A stretch of DNA of 64,000 nucleotides from JAGGTJ01 sp964457545. Its GTDB lineage: Bacteria > Desulfobacterota > DSM-4660 > Desulfatiglandales > Desulfatiglandaceae. Below, piece after piece: positions 36,944-45,140 of this stretch. Where the stretch lies: the NCBI GenBank assembly GCA_964457545.1, contig CAYWEN010000010.1:62001-126000 (forward strand), in the 5' to 3' direction. The position numbers were made by a program, and so were the translations under genes. Position 1 is the first letter of the stretch. Each line of letters starts with the position of its first letter. Under the pieces are notes generated by a model. It saw only the letters and a program-made list of their open reading frames with translations, had not been told where the DNA came from and searched no databases.

Positions 36944-38239
36944 ATGTCATCAGGAAAAGGCAAGGTTTATGCAGATTTTGAAAAGGCTCTTCAAGTAGGA
37001 CGTCCACCTAATATTGTTAAGCGTTTTCCCAATTCGAGGGCATTGATTGTAAGCGGCAAGGTAATAGACCGGGCCTTGAGAAAAAAAGGTAAGGCCATGA
37101 CTATTGCAGCCAATGGGCGCAATAATTTTATTATTCGTGGTGTCCTTATGGCAGCTCAGCGTGCTAATGCCGCTGTTATTTTGGAGATCGCAAAATCTGA
37201 GGGTGGAGCAGAGGCATACTGTGCTACAAATTTCTGGAATCTTGCAATGCAGGCAGATACCATTATGAATGAATTGGGGATAACTGTTCCTGTTGCCATC
37301 CATGCGGATCATTATGCCATTAAAGGGCAGGAGGACATAAAGACAGGAAAGATCGAGATTCCGTCCATTTTTGATGCAGGAATTACTTCCATTGCCATTG
37401 ATGCTTCCCACCTGCCTGACGATGAAAATCTGCTGGCAAATCTGGAATTGAATCCTTTTATACCAAAATGGGCAGGTTTTGAGACAGAAGTAGGGGAGAT
37501 AAAAGGTAAAGCAGGTCTTTCCACTGTGGAGGAGGCGCTTTTTTTAATACAGGGCCTCAATGCCCATGGCATATTCCCGGACTGGATTGCATTGAACAAT
37601 GGGACTACCCATGGCATTGAACAAAGTGATGCCGGTATTCAGGTGCCGTTGACAGCCGAGATACACAGGGCCCTGGAAAAATACAAGGTCTCTGGTGCAC
37701 AGCATGGAACTTCCGGCAATAATTCAGACAGGTTGAGAAGGATTGCAGAAGAAACCCATACCACCAAGGCCAATGTTGCCACAGCCCTTCAGATGATATC
37801 TTGGGGGGTAAAGGTAAATGACTATGGTAATGCCGTACTGGATGATAATGGAGATTTCATAAAACTGCCGGACAAGGGCATGACCGATGAACAATGGGCC
37901 GAAATGGTGGCATATGCAAAAGAACGTGGAATATCAGGCGGAAACTACAAAAAATTAAACCTGCCCTTTGAGAACAAGCTGTTGCGTCAGCCGGCAGAAA
38001 TAAGGGACAGGATGGCAAAGGGTGTTGAGGAATTTGTTTACGGACTCCTTGTTGATGTTTTTAATGCTACTGATACGGCGCCACTTGGTGTTGAGGCTAT
38101 TCTTGAAACCGGGTCCTATGATCTTGGACCAAAGGCAGAGCGTATGGAAGATCCCTCTGAATGGACCACTGAAAAGATAAGAGAGCGTGCCAGCAAGATG
38201 GATACAGACAAAGGTCCCAGTGGGGATTTTGATGACTGA
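36944..38239 (+). CDS. fba: Class II fructose-bisphosphate aldolase, long form
   Basis: 431 residues, longer than the roughly 345 of E. coli FbaA; such long forms are common in related anaerobes. The metal and catalytic motifs are visible: HADH at 120-123, ASHLPDDENL, QHGTSGNNSDRL and the C-terminal GVNAT-like zone (VNDYGNAV). It cleaves fructose-1,6-bisphosphate to DHAP and glyceraldehyde-3-P, or makes it in gluconeogenesis. The frame is open to 36863; the ATG at 36944 with AAGGAGG before it is chosen. It is followed 18 bp later by a YhaM-like nuclease gene, so they may be co-transcribed. Confidence 0.9.
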   Translation: MSSGKGKVYADFEKALQVGRPPNIVKRFPNSRALIVSGKVIDRALRKKGKAMTIAANGRNNFIIRGVLMAAQRANAAVILEIAKSEGGAEAYCATNFWNLAMQADTIMNELGITVPVAIHADHYAIKGQEDIKTGKIEIPSIFDAGITSIAIDASHLPDDENLLANLELNPFIPKWAGFETEVGEIKGKAGLSTVEEALFLIQGLNAHGIFPDWIALNNGTTHGIEQSDAGIQVPLTAEIHRALEKYKVSGAQHGTSGNNSDRLRRIAEETHTTKANVATALQMISWGVKVNDYGNAVLDDNGDFIKLPDKGMTDEQWAEMVAYAKERGISGGNYKKLNLPFENKLLRQPAEIRDRMAKGVEEFVYGLLVDVFNATDTAPLGVEAILETGSYDLGPKAERMEDPSEWTTEKIRERASKMDTDKGPSGDFDD

Positions 38240-38257
38240 TAACCGCATGGGGCGATT

Positions 38258-39214
38258 ATGAACACCCGGGAAGATTCTTTTGTCCACGTAAAGGATATAA
38301 AAGACGGCCAGAGAGTAAAGGGTCTTTTTCTTGTTAAGGAAAAAAGGGTTTCAAGGACAAGAAACGGGAAACCTTTTGTTGCCATGATTCTTGCTGACAA
38401 TACTGGCCGGATAGATGCGAAGATATGGGATAATGCAAATGGTCTCTCTCCTCTGTTTGAGGAGGGAGATATCATTGAAGTTGCAGGTATCGCAAACCTG
38501 TACAAAGGACAGGTGCAGTTAAGTATTCCCTGGCTTAAACGTGTGCCTGAAGAAGAGATAGATCCTTTGATGTTTGTGGAATCAACATCCACAGATCCGG
38601 CAATACTTGTTTCTGATCTGAAGGATTGTCTGTCGGTCATTAAAAACGTTCATCTTGCAGAACTTGTTCGTGCCTTTACAGATGATCCTCTGTTTATGGA
38701 CAGATTTAAAAAGGCCCCTGCTGCCAAAAAGTTCCATCATAACTATTTGGGGGGGCTGTTGGAACATACCTTGTCTGTATGTCGGCTGGCCCTTATGATT
38801 ACCTCTCATTATCCTGAATTGGATCATGACCTTTTGATTGCTGCGGCATTTTTGCATGACATAGGAAAAATAAGGGAATTGGATGCAGGTCTTGGGGGAG
38901 ATTATACTGATGAAGGCAGGTTAATAGGTCATATAGTGTCAGGGATTTCCATGCTGGATGAAAGGATTTCTCTTGTAGATGATTTTCCTGTTGACCTGAC
39001 GTTAAAATTAAAACATCTGATACTCAGTCACCATGGGCAGGTTGAATTTGGTTCGCCAAAGAGGCCCAAGTTTTTGGAGGCCTTTGCACTGAATCTGATT
39101 GATGATCTGGATGCGAAGATAAACGGATTGGGACGGTTTATAAAAAAAGATCAGCATGAAGGATCATGGACTGATTTTAACCGTTTGTTTGGAAGATATC
39201 TGTATAAGGACTGA
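38258..39214 (+). CDS. 3'-5' exoribonuclease, YhaM-like (OB-fold plus HD domain)
   Basis: 318 residues. The N-terminal 100 residues are an OB-fold (VKDIKDGQRVKGLFLVKEK) and the C-terminal part is an HD domain: HHNYLGGLLEHTLSVCR, AAAFLHDIGKIRELDAG and LILSHHGQVEFGSPKRPKF. This is the YhaM/CBF1 nuclease family, which trims RNA or DNA 3' ends using a metal. The catalytic HD pair is intact. It follows the aldolase gene by 18 bp. Signature order matches Bacillus YhaM, but the substrate in this group is unconfirmed. Confidence 0.88.
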   Translation: MNTREDSFVHVKDIKDGQRVKGLFLVKEKRVSRTRNGKPFVAMILADNTGRIDAKIWDNANGLSPLFEEGDIIEVAGIANLYKGQVQLSIPWLKRVPEEEIDPLMFVESTSTDPAILVSDLKDCLSVIKNVHLAELVRAFTDDPLFMDRFKKAPAAKKFHHNYLGGLLEHTLSVCRLALMITSHYPELDHDLLIAAAFLHDIGKIRELDAGLGGDYTDEGRLIGHIVSGISMLDERISLVDDFPVDLTLKLKHLILSHHGQVEFGSPKRPKFLEAFALNLIDDLDAKINGLGRFIKKDQHEGSWTDFNRLFGRYLYKD

Positions 39215-39275
39215 GAGTCAAGTGTTTGAAAATTCTTTTTTTACTGCTTGATTCTAAGGTTTCTGTATCAATTGC

Positions 39276-39480
39276 CTATCGCACAATCTGACGTGAAGAA
39301 AGATCCATTATAATATCCCGAGATACAACCATCCCTCTCATAGGTCCACACATAAGTAATATCGGCACTCTATACCCTGTTTGCACCTTTAACATCAAAC
39401 TGGCGGTCAACGGTAATTCCCCTGGAAAAACAGAAGTGTTCAAAAGCAAAATTCTCCTGTTCTTGAACATCCTCAAACAG
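39276..39480 (-). pseudogene. Degraded IS3-family transposase fragment (OrfB, rve core)
   Basis: On the minus strand, conceptual translation across frames gives RQFDVKGANRV-stop-SADITYVWTYE, then GWLYLGI in another frame, then IMDLSSRQIVR in a third frame, ending at TAG. This matches the integrase-core region of IS3 OrfB (DITYVWT.EGWLYLxxxMDLxSRQIV). A Trp codon has become TAG at about 39371 and at least two frameshifts exist. Only a small part of the gene remains; the catalytic Glu region and terminal repeats are absent. Fills the intergenic region after the YhaM-like gene. Confidence 0.8.
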
Positions 39481-39662
39481 GTCGAAGCCGGTGTTCCGGT
39501 TCCCGCATTATGCTGTAAGCATGGCATGAGTACCATGATATGTATATGGTGCCATCTTTTCTGTTTGCAAATAAGTTTGCAGGCAAATATCTGCCTTGAA
39601 ATACTCTATAAGAAAAAATTTTTCATATGTCTGTTATGATTTTTTTGCCTTCTGCAAAGGTG

Positions 39663-41591
39663 TCAGTAGGTTACTGAGGGAAAAAGAGACCTGTCTGTAT
39701 GGGGGAGAAACATGGCTGCCACATATTCATCCATAAAAGGCTGATATGTTGACAGGTCGATATTAGTCATTCCTCTTGCTATGTGATGTGTGTTTTCAAA
39801 GGCGCTGGCAGCAAGAATGGCCATTCTTGCTCCTATGAGTGAGCTGTTCCCTACAAATTTTATTCTATCAGGACTAATATCCGGTAACAGGCCTATACCT
39901 ATTGCATGTGGGATGTTAAGATAGTTGCCAAAACCTCCTGCAACGTAAAAGGTGTCTATGTCTTCAAACTTCAACTGGACATAATCTACAAGAGATTTGA
40001 TAGCAGCAAACATGGCGCCTTTTGAGCGAATCAGATTGCCTATGTCTGATTCGGTAATAATGATAGGTTTTTTTGCTTCTGTTTTTTCCGGATATTCCAC
40101 AATAAATCCTTTTTCGCCTTCCAGTGTTACAATTCTGTCTTTAATACTGCTGTTGTCTATATTGTCATTAAATTTTCCGTTTCCAAGAATAATCCTGTTT
40201 CTTGCCAGTTCATATATACAGTCAATAAGGCCTGAACCACACAGCCCTCTTGGTTTTGCCTTGCCGATAGTTTTGTAAGTTACAGCGCTGCCTTCTATAA
40301 CAATTTGTTCTATAGCTCCTCTTGTGGCTCTCATTCCGCAATTCATCCCCCCTCCTTCAAAGGCAGGTCCTGCAGAGGCAGAACAGCATACCAGCCATTC
40401 ATTGTTTCCGAGTGCAATTTCGCCGTTTGTGCCTACATCTATCAGAATCCTTATTTTTGGTTGTGATGCAATACCGCATGCCAACACACCTGCTACGATG
40501 TCTCCCCCTACATAACTTGCAACCCCGGGGATTACTTCAAGTATTCCTTCAGGATTTATATCAATACCGAGATCCTTTGCTGATATCTGAGGGAAATCGT
40601 TTGCCGTGGGAACATATGGGTCCAGGCGGATATAACATGGTCTGAGGGCCAGGAGGAGGTGAGACATGGTAGTATTGCCTGCGGCAACAATTGCGGTAAT
40701 ATCATTACGGTCTATCCTGTTTTCATCTGTCAGGGTTTTTATAAGGTTGTTAATGTTTTTTATTACAGCCTCATGGAGGGGGTTTAGTCCCTCTTCTTTG
40801 CCGCAGACATAAATAATGCGGGAAATAACGTCTTCACCATAATGTGCCTGCAGATTATGGCTTCCTGCCACTCCAATAATCCTGCCTGACTGCATATCTA
40901 TAAGATTGGCTACTACCGTAGTGGTTCCTATGTCAACTGCTACTCCATAGTGGTTTTGTGTTGTATCTCCTCCTTCAACCTGGAGTATCTTGCATATACT
41001 GTAGTGTATGGCAATGGTTACAGTTACTTTCCAGTCATTATCTCTTAGAGAGGATGCCAGTTGTTGCAGGCATCTGAAAGACACGTCAAATCTTCTGTAA
41101 TCGGTCTTTTGTCTGAGAGCTCGCTTTACCCTGTCAATATCTGTTATATTGTCTTCCAATGTCGGGGCAGGGAGATCAAGATATATCTTTTTGACAATAG
41201 GGTCAAACGGGAATGAGGTATGGGAAAAATTATCCTCCTGTGTTTTTTCCGGCTGGCTGTAATCTATCGGGGTCTCGTCCATCATGATCTGTTCACCCTC
41301 AAGACGGGATTCAGGAGGAATTACTACTTCCATATCTTCTTCAACCCGTGTCTGGCAGGCAAGAACATATCCCTTTTCTATCTCTTCCTTTGACAGAAAT
41401 CTGATAGAATGTGCGTTGGCCTTTGTTTTGCCTCCTGTGATCTGGACCTTGCACTTGCCGCATACGCCTTTTCCGCCACAAAGACTGTTTATATAGACTT
41501 CTGCCTCTTCTGCAGCCTCCATCAGGGTTATGCCGGCTTCAACATTGATCTCTGTTCCGTCCGGTAAGAATCTTATCTTGTATGTAGTCAT
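39663..41591 (-). CDS. Corrinoid-activating ferredoxin-ASKHA protein (RACo-like, DUF4445)
   Basis: 642 residues. The N-terminal [2Fe-2S] domain has Cys38, Cys44, Cys47 and Cys79. A linker of about 60 residues is followed by a large ASKHA-fold region: VDIGTTTVVANLID is the phosphate-1 loop, and GVASYVGGDIVAGVLACG, DVGTNGEI and AGGFGNYLNIPHAI are further motifs. The family drives the reductive reactivation of corrinoid proteins using ATP and an electron from the ferredoxin. It may reactivate corrinoid methyltransferase or a CODH/ACS corrinoid protein; no such partner is in the window. GAGAGG precedes the ATG at 41591. Lies alone, with long intergenic regions on both sides. Confidence 0.9.
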   Translation of the reverse strand: MTTYKIRFLPDGTEINVEAGITLMEAAEEAEVYINSLCGGKGVCGKCKVQITGGKTKANAHSIRFLSKEEIEKGYVLACQTRVEEDMEVVIPPESRLEGEQIMMDETPIDYSQPEKTQEDNFSHTSFPFDPIVKKIYLDLPAPTLEDNITDIDRVKRALRQKTDYRRFDVSFRCLQQLASSLRDNDWKVTVTIAIHYSICKILQVEGGDTTQNHYGVAVDIGTTTVVANLIDMQSGRIIGVAGSHNLQAHYGEDVISRIIYVCGKEEGLNPLHEAVIKNINNLIKTLTDENRIDRNDITAIVAAGNTTMSHLLLALRPCYIRLDPYVPTANDFPQISAKDLGIDINPEGILEVIPGVASYVGGDIVAGVLACGIASQPKIRILIDVGTNGEIALGNNEWLVCCSASAGPAFEGGGMNCGMRATRGAIEQIVIEGSAVTYKTIGKAKPRGLCGSGLIDCIYELARNRIILGNGKFNDNIDNSSIKDRIVTLEGEKGFIVEYPEKTEAKKPIIITESDIGNLIRSKGAMFAAIKSLVDYVQLKFEDIDTFYVAGGFGNYLNIPHAIGIGLLPDISPDRIKFVGNSSLIGARMAILAASAFENTHHIARGMTNIDLSTYQPFMDEYVAAMFLPHTDRSLFPSVTY

Positions 41592-42365
41592 GATAACCTC
41601 TCTGGTATATTTTGGTCGGTTTTTATCTGTAATGTGTCAAGAAACTAAAATTCCAATCAATATGATCTGATGCAATTGCACAAGGTAGCATCATTGAAAG
41701 AAATAGCTGTCTGCCGGGATTTCCTGTTACAATCAGAGCAGAAAGTTTGGTGTGTTGTTACAACAATAATGATATCTTCTGTAAAAATCAAGATTGCTTT
41801 TGCCGTATATTTAATAAAGACAAGGCGTTTGCATGGTCTTTTTGCAGACTGTTTCAAAAGCCGGTAGAAAGATCACAATCAAAAGAACAGGGTTTTGGAT
41901 TTGCAGGACCCTGAATGGGAAAGATAAGGCTTTTATGGCAAGGTGTCTGTCCATCCAGGGCTTTATGGAAAGTCTTTTGTGGTAGCAAGATAGATGTTGA
42001 GTTGTGGGTTAACAGAGCAGTTGAATTTATATGTGTTAAGTGATATCCATTGTAAGATTTTCATATGTCTTGTGCGGGAACTTATGGCTTACCGATATCC
42101 TGGGTTCAGATATTATTTTTTAAAATCTAATCATAAGATTATTCTTGGCCGATAATTAATGATAAGTGTTTCAGACATTATCTGTCTGTTTTGTGGATTC
42201 AATCTGATCTGAATTGAAATAATGCTCATATTTTTTGCAGATTTGTTTTTCTGCCGGTTGTTGTAAGGTTTACAATACCGGTTTGTCTGGATTTAAACTG
42301 TTTTTGGTATGCCTATAGCTGTTTTTACGGCAAACATAAACCTGAACATGAGGAGTAATATAAAA
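41592..42365. other. Long AT-rich intergenic region between RACo-like and enolase genes
   Basis: 774 bp with no gene I can support. Short open frames lack ribosome-binding sites. A 6-bp inverted repeat occurs at about 42200-42220. The enolase ribosome-binding site GAGGAG lies at the right end. I found no tRNA, riboswitch or IS signature. Confidence 0.5.
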
Positions 42366-43664
42366 ATGGATACACGCATCAAAACGGTATGTGGAAGGCA
42401 AATTCTTGATTCCAGGGGCAATCCCACGGTTGAAGTGGAATGTTCTTTACAGTGCGGAATAACAGCTCGTGCAGGGGTGCCTTCAGGGGCATCCACAGGA
42501 ACTCATGAGGCTGTGGAATTGAGGGATGGAGATGAAAAACACTTTTTTGGCAAAGGTGTCTTGAATGCCGTAAAAAACGTGAACGGACCTGTTGCTGAAA
42601 GAATTTCGGGTATGGAAGCTGTGAATCAGGGGGAAATAGATCTGGCAATGATCAGACTTGACGGGACGCCAAACAAGGCAAAACTTGGTGCAAATGCCAT
42701 TCTTGCCGTATCTCTTTCCGTTGCAAAGGCGGCTGCTATGGCCACAGACATTCCTCTTTTTCATTATCTTGGGGGAGCCAATGCAGTACGTTTGCCCGTA
42801 CCTATGATGAATATACTTAATGGTGGCGTTCATGCAAACTGGCAGGGGGCCGATTTTCAGGAATACATGATAGTGCCTTATGGCGCAGATAATGTCAGAC
42901 AGTCCATTGAATGGGGTTCGGAGGTGTATCATGCCCTTAAGTCTGTGCTGAAGGCCAAGGGGCATAGTGTAGGAGTAGGCGATGAGGGAGGCTTTGCTCC
43001 GGAAGTAAGTTCCAACGAAGAACCCATTGAGCTGATTATGCAGGCCATAACCGAGGTGGGCCTTAGTCCCGGGAAAGATATTGGAATTGCCCTGGATCCG
43101 GCATCTACTGAGTTCTTCAAGGATGGGAAATATCTCCTTCGTACAGAAAACAGGGAATTGACATCTGAGGAGATGGTGGAGTATCATGCCGCACTTGCTG
43201 AAAAATATCCTTATGTTGTGTTGGAAGACGGCCTGGCGGAAGATGACTGGACGGGATGGAAGATACTTAACGAGCGTCTTGGCGGTATAATCGAACTGGT
43301 GGGAGATGACCTCTTTGTTACCAATGTGGAGCGTATTGAGCGGGGTATTGAGGAAGATGTAGCCAACGGCGTTCTTATAAAACTGAATCAGATAGGTACC
43401 CTGACCGAGACCATGGCGGCGGTACGTATGGCAAGACTTGCCGGATGGGGAGCAATGGTTTCCCATCGAAGTGGTGAAACGGTTGACAGCTTTATAGCAG
43501 ATATGACTGTTGCCTTGGATACCGGCCATCTGAAAACAGGTGCCCCGGCAAGGGGAGAAAGGGTGGAAAAGTATAATCAGCTTATGCGGATTGAGGAGCA
43601 CTTGGGTGATGCAGCCATCTTTGCAGGTAAGAATGCATTTGCAAGGCCGGTAAGGTCGTTTTGA
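42366..43664 (+). CDS. eno: Enolase
   Basis: 432 residues from the ATG at 42366, which is 10 bases after GAGGAG and begins the conserved MDTRIKTVCGRQILDSRGNP; the frame to 42309 adds a non-conserved leader. Signature motifs GVGDEGGFAPEV and SHRSGETVD are intact, so the enzyme should convert 2-phosphoglycerate to phosphoenolpyruvate with Mg. It has no operon partner. With the PPi-type phosphofructokinase and aldolase it gives three steps of glycolysis/gluconeogenesis in this window. Confidence 0.96.
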   Translation: MDTRIKTVCGRQILDSRGNPTVEVECSLQCGITARAGVPSGASTGTHEAVELRDGDEKHFFGKGVLNAVKNVNGPVAERISGMEAVNQGEIDLAMIRLDGTPNKAKLGANAILAVSLSVAKAAAMATDIPLFHYLGGANAVRLPVPMMNILNGGVHANWQGADFQEYMIVPYGADNVRQSIEWGSEVYHALKSVLKAKGHSVGVGDEGGFAPEVSSNEEPIELIMQAITEVGLSPGKDIGIALDPASTEFFKDGKYLLRTENRELTSEEMVEYHAALAEKYPYVVLEDGLAEDDWTGWKILNERLGGIIELVGDDLFVTNVERIERGIEEDVANGVLIKLNQIGTLTETMAAVRMARLAGWGAMVSHRSGETVDSFIADMTVALDTGHLKTGAPARGERVEKYNQLMRIEEHLGDAAIFAGKNAFARPVRSF

Positions 43665-43719
43665 TATGTATTGTTTTCTGATAAGCTAAGGCCTGCAGGG
43701 ATACAGGTCTCAATCGTAT

Positions 43720-43838
43720 CAGCTCAATAACAGGGGGATAACAACGGACGTACCACCGGGGCAGGAGGATTTTTCTTTTGCTCCGGGTTTTCCGGCAGTC
43801 GCGTCAGAAAAACCCTCCTGCCCCTATTTGTTGAGCTG
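43720..43838. mobile_element. 119-bp palindromic MITE-like element
   Basis: The ends are inverted: left cagctcaataac at 43720 and right gttgagctg to 43838. Inside, a 19-bp inverted pair (43758-43776 and 43806-43824, one mismatch) surrounds a loop with an internal ccgg/ccgg stem. The left half has a partial copy at 58857-58912, sharing an exact 24-base stretch. No coding sequence. Fits a non-autonomous palindromic repeat (REP/MITE class); no transposase for it is identified. Confidence 0.7.
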
Positions 43839-43867
43839 TTACTCTTAATCTTTAGCTGATGCCATAT

Positions 43868-43928
43868 AAAAAGGCCGTATTTTAATTGTCTGCAGAGGAT
43901 GACACTGCACAAAAATACGGCCTTTTTT
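43868..43928. terminator. Bidirectional terminator between enolase and the peptide gene
   Basis: A perfect 16-bp inverted repeat (43868-43883 and 43912-43927, loop of 28) with an A-run left and a T-run right. It lies between convergent enolase (+) and precursor (-) genes and can serve both. Confidence 0.8.
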
Positions 43929-44006
43929 GGTGTTGATGAATTTCTTTGTCAAGATAATGTATACGTTGCCTCCAGGATAACACTTTGTAAGGTATACTGT
44001 AATTGA

Positions 44007-44126
44007 TTATGCCCATACCGGAAATATAGGTCCAAAACAGCATCCGGCCAGGAGTTGATCCTTGGTGTCTTTTATACCCCTGTCAAGCACTACAATCTTT
44101 TTTGTTGTCGTTGTTTCTTTTTTCAT
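44007..44126 (-). CDS. Probable RiPP precursor peptide, Cys-Cys/Pro-rich tail (geopeptide-like)
   Basis: 39 residues from the ATG at 44126, which has AAGGAGGAAC before it; the longer open frame to 44192 crosses this ribosome-binding site. The basic, Thr-rich and charged N-terminal part (residues 1-27) looks like a leader; the end GCCFGPIFPVWA has a Cys29-Cys30 pair, two prolines and Trp-Ala at the C-terminus. This is short, unlike a housekeeping protein, and lies downstream of a radical SAM/SPASM maturase and MFS gene on the same strand. I infer it is the substrate of that maturase. Cleavage site and modified residues are unknown. Confidence 0.7.
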   Translation of the reverse strand: MKKETTTTKKIVVLDRGIKDTKDQLLAGCCFGPIFPVWA

Positions 44127-44570
44127 GATTGTTCCTCCTTGAAAATTTATTGTTTTAATATCAAAGGGCCTTTTTGATATTAGGTAATGCAATCAATGTG
44201 CCATAAGAATGAGATTGTAAAACAAAAAAACTGTATTGCCATATTCTTCTTGCCATAACCCTGTATGTAGATGTATTAACGTTGGGTTGCAGTGTATGTT
44301 GTATGACCCAAAGAAATACTGTATGGTTTTCAAAGATGTATGGGGAAACGTTAAATCATCCTGTATGTACAAGCCTGTATAACTGTTGCTGCATCTTGTT
44401 GGCAAGTTTGACACCCTGTGTCAAAAATATAACATGCCTGTGCCGGGTCTTTATATGGTTTTTGTTTGTACATGGCCTTTTTTGGCAGCTTGTCTGCCAG
44501 TCTTCAACATTGAAAACTTTTTTGCTGATGAATACCTGCATCAGGAATCAGGCCATATCGGCTTGGCGTG
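44127..44570 (-). other. Leader region upstream of the peptide gene
   Basis: 444 bp between the MFS gene and the peptide gene. A hairpin (44157-44165 with 44173-44181) lies just upstream of the ribosome-binding site. Two short open frames (44193-44414 and 44356-44541) have no ribosome-binding site and do not look like precursors. The gap suggests the peptide may have its own promoter. Confidence 0.45.
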
Positions 44571-45134
44571 TTATCTTTTTTTTTCTTTTATTAAAAACAG
44601 CAGGGCCGTTGACAGAACAACGATAAATGAAGCCATATAAAAGAGAAAGTTGATTCCGTAAGATTTTGCCATATATCCGCTTAAGGCAAGACCCATGGCT
44701 GATGTGAGACTCACAAGAGCCCTGAATCTGCCTATTTCTTTTCCTCTGCCGCTCTTGCTGGTCAGATCGGCCAGCAGGGAAACACTGATGGTTTCAGATA
44801 CGCCATTTGTGATGCCAAGGAGTGCCTGAAGCATATATAGACATGCTGTATCATGTATCACAGTGTAAAGAAAGAGCACAATGGCATCGATATATGCCGT
44901 AAGGAGCAGAAAAGGCCGTCTCCCCAGCCTGTCGGAAAACCTGCCCGCAAGGTATGATGCGGCAGACTGGCATATGATCATTATGCTGAATGCAATGCCC
45001 AGCTTTTCCATGCCGCCGCTCAGTTTTTCTACATGGACCACATAAAACGGGCCGATAAGACCGAAGACCACCCCCCAGAGAGAGCTTACAATGGTGAATA
45101 TTACGAGGTTTCTTGTGCCTGACTGGTTTAGCAT
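44571..45134 (-). CDS. Half-length MFS transporter-like protein
   Basis: 187 residues with six predicted membrane segments, only the first half of a normal MFS (about 400 residues). The conserved motif A is present between segments 2 and 3 (GRFSDRLGRRP). The end is a charged tail LFLIKEKKR with a natural stop; the following DNA does not continue the second half in any frame. It may work as a homodimer, or be a remnant. It begins 6 bp after the maturase stop codon on the same strand, so it is coupled to it. Likely exporter of the RiPP product, by position only. Confidence 0.8.
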   Translation of the reverse strand: MLNQSGTRNLVIFTIVSSLWGVVFGLIGPFYVVHVEKLSGGMEKLGIAFSIMIICQSAASYLAGRFSDRLGRRPFLLLTAYIDAIVLFLYTVIHDTACLYMLQALLGITNGVSETISVSLLADLTSKSGRGKEIGRFRALVSLTSAMGLALSGYMAKSYGINFLFYMASFIVVLSTALLFLIKEKKR

Positions 45135-45140
45135 CCCTTG

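Noticed and set aside
41670..41867. A 65-codon plus-strand open frame
   Set aside because: No ribosome-binding site, no motif, in an AT-rich gap.
42483..43601. A 372-codon minus-strand open frame
   Set aside because: It is the antisense shadow of enolase and lacks a ribosome-binding site and motifs.
44193..44414. Possible second precursor peptide on the minus strand
   Set aside because: It starts with GTG without a ribosome-binding site and has no leader or Cys-rich core.
44356..44541. Another short minus-strand frame in the peptide region
   Set aside because: Weak start, no ribosome-binding site, composition unlike a RiPP precursor.
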